33,320 nucleotides of DNA from Prochlorococcus sp. AG-409-I11 (lineage in GTDB: Bacteria; Cyanobacteriota; Cyanobacteriia; PCC-6307; Cyanobiaceae). The notes beneath the pieces were generated by a model that was not told where the DNA came from, searched no databases, and was given only the letters and a program-made list of their open reading frames with translations. A program made the position numbers and the translations under genes. Position 1 is the first letter of the stretch. Each line of letters starts with the position of its first letter. Location of the stretch: positions 1 to 33,320 of the forward strand of contig QCJX01000012.1 in NCBI GenBank assembly GCA_003215725.1. Reading direction: 5' to 3'. This document shows positions 27,479 to 33,320 of this stretch, piece after piece.

Positions 27479-27745
27479 ATGGCACTAAAGGAAAGGGTAG
27501 GCATCGTCGTCAGTGACAAGATGGACAAAACAGTGGTTGTAGCGGTTGAAAACCGCTTTCCTCATCCCATCTATCAGAAGACGGTAAGTAGGACCACCCG
27601 CTATAAAGCTCACGACAAAGAAAACAATTGTCGAGTGGGCGATAGAGTTCGCATTACAGAGACCAGGCCTCTTAGTGCATCAAAGCGCTGGACTATTTCT
27701 GAAGTGATTAGTCATAGTGCAAAAACTAAGGAGGTATCCCAATGA
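27479..27745 (+). CDS. rpsQ: 30S ribosomal protein S17
   Basis: S17 is a primary 16S rRNA-binding OB-fold protein. The 88-residue product begins [20 protein letters not shown] and includes [20 protein letters not shown]. An AAGGAGG (27728-27734) inside its 3' end serves the next gene, whose ATG overlaps its stop by 4 bp. Confidence 0.98.
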   Translation: MALKERVGIVVSDKMDKTVVVAVENRFPHPIYQKTVSRTTRYKAHDKENNCRVGDRVRITETRPLSASKRWTISEVISHSAKTKEVSQ

Positions 27746-28107
27746 TTCAACAGGAGACATTTCTTACCGTTGCTGACAATAGTGGAGCAAAACGAATTCA
27801 ATGCATTCGCGTGCTTGGTTCTAACCGTCGCTACGCACATGTAGGAGATGTGATTGTGGCAGCTGTAAAAGACGCCTTGCCAAATATGGGAGTCAAAAAA
27901 TCTGATGTTGTTAAGGCAGTTGTTGTAAGAACCAAAGCAACAATGAGAAGAGAAACAGGAAACTCAATTCGTTTTGATGATAATGCAGCAGTTTTAATTA
28001 ATGATGATAAAAATCCTCGTGGGACAAGGGTTTTTGGACCTGTTGCACGTGAACTTCGAGAACGTAATTTCACCAAAATTGTTTCTTTGGCTCCGGAGGT
28101 TATTTAA
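27742..28107 (+). CDS. rplN: 50S ribosomal protein L14
   Basis: L14 forms part of an intersubunit bridge. The 121-residue product begins [20 protein letters not shown] and contains [20 protein letters not shown] and [19 protein letters not shown]. An AAGGAGG sits 7 bases upstream of the ATG, and the start overlaps rpsQ by 4 bp. Confidence 0.99.
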   Translation: MIQQETFLTVADNSGAKRIQCIRVLGSNRRYAHVGDVIVAAVKDALPNMGVKKSDVVKAVVVRTKATMRRETGNSIRFDDNAAVLINDDKNPRGTRVFGPVARELRERNFTKIVSLAPEVI

Positions 28108-28464
28108 ATGACTAACGCAATTAAAAAAACACAACTTTCTCAACGAATCAAAATGCGTATTAGGAAGGGTGATACTGTTCAAGTGATAACGGGTAAAGAT
28201 AAAGGTAAGACAGGCGAGGTTTTAAAAACTCTTCCTTATCAAAATCATGTAGTAGTTCAAGGTGTAAATCTTCGAACTAGACATGTCAAGCCCACTCAAG
28301 AGGGAGAGAGCGGGCGAATTGTCACTGAAGAAGCTTCATTACACGCATCAAAAGTGATGGTTTATTCCACAACTAAGAAAGTAGCTAGCAGATTAGAAAT
28401 TCATATAGATAAAGATGGATCTAAGAAACGAAGACTTAAGAAAACTGGTGAATTAATTGATTGA
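28108..28464 (+). CDS. rplX: 50S ribosomal protein L24
   Basis: L24 starts large-subunit assembly. The 118-residue protein has a KOW motif in [20 protein letters not shown]. It begins directly after the rplN stop. Its last codons form one arm of a 12-bp hairpin that overlaps the stop codon, then a 101-bp gap precedes rplE, the widest break among the ribosomal genes before rplO. Confidence 0.98.
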   Translation: MTNAIKKTQLSQRIKMRIRKGDTVQVITGKDKGKTGEVLKTLPYQNHVVVQGVNLRTRHVKPTQEGESGRIVTEEASLHASKVMVYSTTKKVASRLEIHIDKDGSKKRRLKKTGELID

Positions 28465-28475
28465 TTCACCAGTTT
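28442..28475 (+). other. 12-bp perfect hairpin over the rplX stop codon
   Basis: AAACTGGTGAAT (28442-28453) and ATTCACCAGTTT (28464-28475) are perfect inverted repeats with a 10-base loop; the TGA stop lies at 28462-28464. No T run follows, so it is not a classic terminator. It may set a 3' end, an RNase processing site or partial attenuation between rplX and rplE. Confidence 0.5.
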
Positions 28476-28565
28476 CCTTAATTACCTAAAACTTTCTTAA
28501 CTCAACCTTTTCCCTTCTCTCTACTTGCATTCTGACAAAGACCAGAAGCAAATTCCTTCCAAGAA

Positions 28566-29105
28566 ATGACCCTTAAAAAGCGCTATCGAGAGACAATTCG
28601 GCCAAAATTGCTGAAAGATCTAAGTCTCTCCAATATTCACGAAGTTCCTAAGGTGGTGAAAGTCACCGTTAATAGAGGACTAGGAGAAGCTGCTCAAAAC
28701 TCTAAGGCTTTGGAAGCTTCTCTTTCCGAAATGGCAACTATCACTGGGCAAAAAGCTTTGGTGACACGAGCTAAGAAGGCAATTGCTGGCTTTAAAATTC
28801 GCCAAGGCATGCCAATCGGATGTGCTGTAACTCTTCGAGGAGAGCGCATGTATGCATTCTTGGAGAGACTGATTAATCTCGCTTTGCCAAGAATTCGAGA
28901 TTTCAGAGGTGTGAGTCCTAAGAGTTTTGATGGCCGTGGGAATTACACGCTTGGGGTTAGAGAACAAATTATTTTCCCGGAAATTTCATTTGACAAAATT
29001 GATGCGATCAGAGGCATGGACATCACCATCGTGACCACTGCCAGGACTGATGAAGAAGGTAAAGCTCTTCTTCGAGAGATGGGAATGCCTTTCCGTAGTA
29101 ACTGA
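28566..29105 (+). CDS. rplE: 50S ribosomal protein L5
   Basis: L5 binds 5S rRNA in the central protuberance. The 179-residue protein contains [39 protein letters not shown] and an [14 protein letters not shown] end, all typical. A 101-bp gap with the rplX hairpin separates it from the previous gene, so it may have a secondary promoter, though none is clear. Confidence 0.99.
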   Translation: MTLKKRYRETIRPKLLKDLSLSNIHEVPKVVKVTVNRGLGEAAQNSKALEASLSEMATITGQKALVTRAKKAIAGFKIRQGMPIGCAVTLRGERMYAFLERLINLALPRIRDFRGVSPKSFDGRGNYTLGVREQIIFPEISFDKIDAIRGMDITIVTTARTDEEGKALLREMGMPFRSN

Positions 29106-29124
29106 GACCAATTCGCAGACGACT

Positions 29125-29526
29125 ATGGCTAATCACGATCCAATTTCAGATATGCTCACTCGCATTCGTAATGCTAGTGAGAAAAGACACCAGACAACAC
29201 GCATCCCTGCTTCCAAAATGTCTCGCAGTATTGCAAAAGTACTTAGGCAAGAAGGATTCATTACTGAATTCAGTGAAGAAGGGGAAGGTGTCAGTACTCA
29301 ATTAATTCTTGAATTGAAGTACAGCGGAAAACACCGTCATCCAACAATTCGTTCTATGCAGAGGGTTAGCAAGCCTGGCTTACGAATCTATAAAAACACT
29401 CGTGGTCTTCCTAAAGTCCTTGGGGGTTTAGGGGTGGCTATTATCTCTACTTCAAAAGGGGTAATGAGTGACCGCGATGCCCGTAAACAAGGCATTGGAG
29501 GAGAAGTCCTTTGTTACGTGTATTGA
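29125..29526 (+). CDS. rpsH: 30S ribosomal protein S8
   Basis: S8 binds the central domain of 16S rRNA. The 133-residue form from ATG 29125 ([17 protein letters not shown]) matches the family start; the frame is open upstream to 29050 but that part overlaps rplE. The C-terminal [20 protein letters not shown] is diagnostic. Confidence 0.98.
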   Translation: MANHDPISDMLTRIRNASEKRHQTTRIPASKMSRSIAKVLRQEGFITEFSEEGEGVSTQLILELKYSGKHRHPTIRSMQRVSKPGLRIYKNTRGLPKVLGGLGVAIISTSKGVMSDRDARKQGIGGEVLCYVY

Positions 29527-29542
29527 TCAGGAGTATTTAATT

Positions 29543-30082
29543 ATGTCTCGCATTGGTAAAAACCCGGTTCAAGTTCCTGAAAAGGTCTCTGTAACTCTTG
29601 ACGGACTTTCCGTCACTGTTAAAGGACCGAAAGGAGAGCTGAGTCGTACGCTTCCTGAGGGCGTAAGGATTAGTCAAGTTGAGAATACTCTTGTTGTTTC
29701 TCCTGAGAATGACAAGAGAAGGTCTCGTGAAAGACATGGACTTTGTCGTTCCCTTGTGGCAAATATGATTGAGGGAGTAAGTAATGGTTATTCAAAGAAA
29801 TTGGAGATTGTGGGAGTTGGCTCCAGAGCTCAAGTAAAAGGCAAAAATCTTGTCGTCAGTGCAGGATATAGTCACACGATTGAAGTGATCCCTCCCAATG
29901 GCATTACTTTTACGGTCGCAAATAACACAAATGTGACTGTTTCAGGTGCAGATAAGGAGTTGGTTGGGAATGAAGCTGCAAAAATCCGAGCCATTCGCCC
30001 ACCAGAACCATATAAAGGCAAAGGGATTAAATATGAAGGTGAAAGAATAATGAGAAAAGCCGGCAAATCCGGCAAGAAATAA
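29543..30082 (+). CDS. rplF: 50S ribosomal protein L6
   Basis: L6 lies near the GTPase-associated centre. The 179-residue product from ATG 29543 ([15 protein letters not shown]) has the two repeated L6 domains and the C-terminal [15 protein letters not shown] signature. An upstream extension in frame overlaps rpsH and is rejected as the start. A GGAG lies 9-13 bases before the ATG. Confidence 0.98.
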   Translation: MSRIGKNPVQVPEKVSVTLDGLSVTVKGPKGELSRTLPEGVRISQVENTLVVSPENDKRRSRERHGLCRSLVANMIEGVSNGYSKKLEIVGVGSRAQVKGKNLVVSAGYSHTIEVIPPNGITFTVANNTNVTVSGADKELVGNEAAKIRAIRPPEPYKGKGIKYEGERIMRKAGKSGKK

Positions 30083-30112
30083 TTTTTTTATTTAACTCTT
30101 GATTTTTTGATT

Positions 30113-30481
30113 ATGTCTAATCTTTCTCGGAAATTACAAACTCAGAAACGCCATAAGCGTTTGAGACGCCATCTAAACGGAACACCACAGCGACCCAGGC
30201 TTGCTGTATACCGTTCAAATAACCATATATATGCTCAAGTAATTGATGATGAAGCCCAAAACACACTTTGTACAGCCTCAACAGTTGATAAAGAGTTAAA
30301 AACAACACTTAAGTCCAATGGAGGAAGCTGTGATGCTTCTACTGCTGTTGGAGAGTTGGTTGCTAAGCGTGCCCTCTCTAAGGGTATTAAACAGGTGGTT
30401 TTCGATCGAGGTGGCAACCTGTATCACGGCAGAGTAAAAGCTTTAGCCGTTGCTGCCCGTGAAGCGGGCCTTCAATTCTGA
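30113..30481 (+). CDS. rplR: 50S ribosomal protein L18
   Basis: L18 binds 5S rRNA with L5. The 122-residue protein begins [20 protein letters not shown] and has [19 protein letters not shown] and [21 protein letters not shown] 30113 is preferred to the TTG 6 bp upstream. It follows rplF by 30 bp. Confidence 0.98.
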   Translation: MSNLSRKLQTQKRHKRLRRHLNGTPQRPRLAVYRSNNHIYAQVIDDEAQNTLCTASTVDKELKTTLKSNGGSCDASTAVGELVAKRALSKGIKQVVFDRGGNLYHGRVKALAVAAREAGLQF

Positions 30482-30494
30482 TTCCTGCTTTCCC

Positions 30495-31136
30495 ATGACA
30501 GAAACAAACACTCAGGCTCAAAACAATCCAACTTCTGGATCTTCAGATGTTCCAGCTGCAGCAACAGGCCAACAAGAAAAACAAGGGCAAGAAAAACGTA
30601 AAGGAGGCCGAGGCGATCGCCGAGGTCGACGAGATCGTCGAGGACAAGAAAGAGATTCAGAGTGGCAAGAAAGGGTTGTACAAATTAGAAGAGTTTCAAA
30701 AACAGTAAAAGGTGGAAAGAAGATGAGTTTTAGGGCGATAGTTGTTGTAGGTAATGAGAAAGGTCAAGTTGGAGTAGGGGTTGGTAAAGCTGGGGATGTT
30801 ATAGGAGCTGTTCGAAAAGGGGTCGCTGATGGGAAGAAGCATCTTGTTAGGGTTCCATTGACTCGACATAGTTCTATCCCCACGCTCTCTAATGGAAGAG
30901 ATGGAGCTGCTAGCGTTTTGATACGTCCTGCTGCTCCTGGTACAGGTGTAATTGCCGGTGGCTCTATTCGTACAGTATTAGAGCTTGCTGGTATTAAAAA
31001 TGTTTTAGCAAAGCGTTTAGGCAGTAAAACGCCTTTAAACAATGCAAGGGCAGCGATGGTGGCTCTTTCGGGCCTTAGAACACATAAAGCAACAGCTAAA
31101 GAAAGAGGTATCACCCTCGAGCAGATTTATTCCTGA
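30495..31136 (+). CDS. rpsE: 30S ribosomal protein S5
   Basis: S5 helps accuracy and mRNA unwinding. From ATG 30495 the product has 213 residues: an N-terminal extension of about 55 residues rich in Gln, Lys, Arg and Gly (for example [16 protein letters not shown]), then the S5 core with [19 protein letters not shown] and [20 protein letters not shown]. Extended, charged S5 N-termini are usual in cyanobacteria. The frame runs back into rplR but that part is not conserved. Confidence 0.98.
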   Translation: MTETNTQAQNNPTSGSSDVPAAATGQQEKQGQEKRKGGRGDRRGRRDRRGQERDSEWQERVVQIRRVSKTVKGGKKMSFRAIVVVGNEKGQVGVGVGKAGDVIGAVRKGVADGKKHLVRVPLTRHSSIPTLSNGRDGAASVLIRPAAPGTGVIAGGSIRTVLELAGIKNVLAKRLGSKTPLNNARAAMVALSGLRTHKATAKERGITLEQIYS

Positions 31137-31141
31137 TTATC

Positions 31142-31591
31142 ATGACCTTTCAACTCAATTCTCTAAAACCAAACTTAGGCGCCCGCCGTAGAAAGCTGCG
31201 TAAAGGTCGTGGAATTGCCGCAGGGCAAGGAGCTAGTTGTGGTTTTGGAATGCGTGGCCAAAAGTCACGATCCGGAAGGCCAACTCGACCTGGTTTTGAA
31301 GGTGGTCAAATGCCTTTATATAGACGTGTCCCAAAATTGAAGCACTTCCCTTTGGTTAATACAAAGGAGTTCACTGTTATCAATGTTGCGTCACTTAATG
31401 AATTGAAAGATGGAGCAGAAGTTGATATTGACTCGCTTGTCAAAGCTGGATTAGTAACAAGCCCAAAGCATCCTCTAAAGGTTCTTGGAAAAGGAGATTT
31501 GAAAGTTAAATTAACCGTTCATGCTGCAGCTTTTACAGCATCTGCGAGAAGTAAGATAGAGGCAGTTGGAGGTGTTTGTAAGACTTTCTGA
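31142..31591 (+). CDS. rplO: 50S ribosomal protein L15
   Basis: L15 acts late in large-subunit assembly. The 149-residue product has the glycine-rich N-terminus [37 protein letters not shown] and the C-terminal [20 protein letters not shown]. It begins 5 bp after rpsE; no rpmD (L30) lies between them. Confidence 0.98.
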   Translation: MTFQLNSLKPNLGARRRKLRKGRGIAAGQGASCGFGMRGQKSRSGRPTRPGFEGGQMPLYRRVPKLKHFPLVNTKEFTVINVASLNELKDGAEVDIDSLVKAGLVTSPKHPLKVLGKGDLKVKLTVHAAAFTASARSKIEAVGGVCKTF

Positions 31592-31610
31592 AAATCGACA
31601 AGGAAGAGAT

Positions 31611-31654
31611 AACCTAGTCATTTCTTCCGTAGGTTTTTAGTTAATTTCATTAAC
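31611..31654 (+). terminator. Weak hairpins between rplO and secY
   Basis: AACCTA (31611-31616) pairs with TAGGTT (31630-31635), followed by TTT; a second hairpin GTTAAT/ATTAAC spans 31640-31654. Stems are only 6 bp, so partial termination or an mRNA boundary ahead of secY is possible but unproven. The rest of the 102-bp gap is AT-rich. Confidence 0.3.
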
Positions 31655-31693
31655 TGTACTAGTTCAAGAAAATCTACTCACTCTATTGTTTTT

Positions 31694-33013
31694 ATGCTTG
31701 TTAGTAGAGGTCGCAATCCAAGTGCTTCAGAAGTTATTACTCAATTAGTGAGTAATAAAGAGCTCCGGGGGAGGGTCCTTATTACATTAGGACTTTTGCT
31801 TCTTGTACGCCTTGGAATCTATATACCAATGCCAGGAATCGATAGAGTCGCTTTTAAGAGCTTTATTGATCAAGGTGGACAATTAATTGGTTTCCTAGAT
31901 ATTTTTACTGGAGGAGGAATATCAACTTTAGGTATTTTTGCTCTTGGGATACTTCCATTTATTAATGCTTCCATTATTCTTCAATTACTAACGGCTGCTG
32001 TTCCTCAATTAGAGGATTTACAAAAAAATGAAGGAGAGGCAGGGCGAAGAAAGATTGCACAAATTACAAGGTACGTTGCTCTTGGATGGGGTTTTGTTCA
32101 GAGCATAATTTTTGCTTTAATACTTCGACAATATGCAATTGAAGGACTGGGGGAATTTGCTTTTATAGCCCAAACATCACTTGCATTAGTTACAGGTTCT
32201 ATGGTTGTAATGTGGCTTAGCGAAATCATTACAGAAAGAGGAATTGGCCAAGGTGCTTCGTTAGTAATATTTTTGAATATTGTTGCCACTCTTCCAAAAG
32301 CACTTAGCTCAACTATTGAGAAAGCTCAAACTGGAGATCGAAATGATGTTGTTGGAATAATTATTCTTTTAATGGTTTTTTTAATTACTATTGTAGGAAT
32401 TATTTTTGTACAGGAAGGTGCAAGGAGGCTTCCAATTGTTAGTGCTAAGCGTCAAATAGGAGGGACTGCTTTATTGCCTAATAGACAAAGTTATCTTCCT
32501 TTGAAATTAAATGCAGGTGGCGTAATGCCTATTATTTTTGCTTCAGCTTTGATCTTTTTACCTATAACAATAGCTAATTTCACAAAAAATCCTTTTTTGA
32601 TAAGAGCTGCTAGTGCTCTGAGTCCAAACTCTTCTAATCCATGGCCTTATGCAATAACTTTTTTTGCTTTGATTTTAGGCTTTGCATATTTCTATGCTTC
32701 TTTAACTATTAACCCTATTGATATTTCAGCAAACTTAAAGCGTGGTGGTGTTGCTATCCCTGGGGTAAGACCAGGAAGTGCAACTTCACTTTATCTCTCA
32801 GGTGTTCAAAACAGATTAACTTTACTTGGAGGCCTATTCCTTGGATCTGTTGCAATTATTCCTGCTGCAGTAGAAAGGGCTACTAATGTTCAGACATTCC
32901 AAGGGCTAGGAGCAACTTCTTTATTAATTCTTGTTGGAGTTGCTATTGATACTGCAAAACAGGTCCAAACATATGTAATTTCTCAACGTTATGAAGGTTT
33001 GGTCCGGCAATAA
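31694..33013 (+). CDS. secY: Preprotein translocase subunit SecY
   Basis: The pore-forming subunit of the Sec translocon, placed in plasma and thylakoid membranes of cyanobacteria. The 439-residue protein has ten hydrophobic segments and the motifs GIYIPMPGID (TM1), FALGILPFINASIILQLL (TM2 region), RGIGQGASLVIFLNI and LKRGGVAIPGVRPG. It closes the ribosomal cluster and is followed by adk after 49 bp, as in many bacteria. Confidence 0.99.
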   Translation: MLVSRGRNPSASEVITQLVSNKELRGRVLITLGLLLLVRLGIYIPMPGIDRVAFKSFIDQGGQLIGFLDIFTGGGISTLGIFALGILPFINASIILQLLTAAVPQLEDLQKNEGEAGRRKIAQITRYVALGWGFVQSIIFALILRQYAIEGLGEFAFIAQTSLALVTGSMVVMWLSEIITERGIGQGASLVIFLNIVATLPKALSSTIEKAQTGDRNDVVGIIILLMVFLITIVGIIFVQEGARRLPIVSAKRQIGGTALLPNRQSYLPLKLNAGGVMPIIFASALIFLPITIANFTKNPFLIRAASALSPNSSNPWPYAITFFALILGFAYFYASLTINPIDISANLKRGGVAIPGVRPGSATSLYLSGVQNRLTLLGGLFLGSVAIIPAAVERATNVQTFQGLGATSLLILVGVAIDTAKQVQTYVISQRYEGLVRQ

Positions 33014-33062
33014 ACTAAAACTTATACTTCTTTTCTCCATCGTTTAATTATTTAAAAAAAAG

Positions 33063-33320
33063 ATGAAACAGCGTATCTTGTTTCTCGGACCCCCAGGAGC
33101 TGGTAAAGGTACTCAGGCAGAGCAGTTGTGTAAAAAACAAAACCTTTTGCACCTGTCTACTGGTGACTTGTTAAGAGCAGAAGTTGCTGCTGATACTCCT
33201 CTTGGTAAGGAAGCTGCTGAAATTATGACAAAAGGAGGGCTAGTAAGTGATGAATTGGTTTTGTCGATAGTAGAAAAAAAATTGACAGGACAAAATCAAG
33301 GTTGGTTATTGGATGGATTT
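33063..33320 (+). CDS. adk: Adenylate kinase, N-terminal part (runs off window)
   Basis: Interconverts ATP + AMP and 2 ADP. The frame opens at ATG 33063 (MKQRILFLGPPGAGKGTQAE) with the P-loop GPPGAGKGT, the AMP-binding LSTGDLLRAEV and a truncated GWLLDGF, where the window ends; 86 codons are visible. The rest lies downstream. It is 49 bp after secY on the same strand. Confidence 0.97.
   Translation, partial: MKQRILFLGPPGAGKGTQAEQLCKKQNLLHLSTGDLLRAEVAADTPLGKEAAEIMTKGGLVSDELVLSIVEKKLTGQNQGWLLDGF

Noticed and set aside
29050-29125. N-terminal extensions of rpsH, and similarly of rplF, rplR and rpsE
   Set aside because: The extra residues overlap the preceding gene, are not part of the conserved family sequence, and a suitable ATG follows at the family start.
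30764-31114. A 116-codon minus-strand frame inside rpsE
   Set aside because: It mirrors the highly conserved S5 core, so it is a shadow of that gene.
1-33320. CRISPR arrays, insertion sequences, integrase or attachment sites near the tRNA genes
   Set aside because: No regularly spaced repeats, transposase or integrase genes, or duplicated tRNA 3' ends were seen; gene content is core housekeeping.

Overview
The window looks like a chromosomal segment of a marine picocyanobacterium, most likely a low-GC (low-light type) Prochlorococcus. The evidence is AT-rich DNA with tightly packed genes, photosystem I psaD, the cyanobacterial NDH-1 gene ndhN, the circadian/redox gene ldpA, a CAAD-domain membrane protein, a DUF2839 protein, the cyanobacterial type of glutamate-cysteine ligase, and a cyanobacterial-style ribosomal protein cluster. 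Strain assignment is inference only. I see no insertion sequence, prophage, CRISPR array or genomic-island signature; this is core genome.

Layout. 1-7.3 kb, plus strand: the 3' end of a degenerate sensor histidine kinase, then psaD, then trpE-gshA-ppc, whose stop and start codons overlap, and a small GNAT acetyltransferase. 7.3-9.1 kb: tRNA-Arg(CCG) on the minus strand, then recF, whose start is problematic, and S-adenosylmethionine decarboxylase. 9.1-13 kb: a LarE-type sulfur transferase, a tandem-duplicated cob(I)alamin adenosyltransferase, and a minus-strand pair encoding a JAMM metallopeptidase followed by an E1-like/rhodanese fusion. 13-20.7 kb: a CAAD protein, a fructosamine-kinase-like protein, a CrtD-like carotenoid desaturase, tyrA, a DinG-like helicase that seems to have lost its ATP-binding motif, DUF2839, recA with an upstream LexA-box match, and a HAD hydrolase. 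20.7-22.5 kb, minus strand: tRNA-Gln(TTG), ldpA and ndhN.

22.5-33.3 kb, plus strand: a 382-bp structured leader, then rplC-rplD-rplW-rplB-rpsS-rplV-rpsC-rplP-rpmC-rpsQ-rplN-rplX-rplE-rpsH-rplF-rplR-rpsE-rplO-secY-adk. This is one long ribosomal/secretion cluster; adk runs off the end of the window. rpsJ, rpsN and rpmD are not in the run.

The most interesting signals are: (i) the JAMM + E1-like/rhodanese operon near a LarE-type sulfur transferase, a possible sulfur-transfer neighbourhood; (ii) the decayed DinG-like helicase; (iii) recF lacking any in-frame ATG/GTG/TTG before its conserved N-terminus; (iv) the rplC leader, with two mutually exclusive hairpins and a terminator-like hairpin just before the first gene; (v) several palindromes in intergenic regions. 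None is proven to be a new system.
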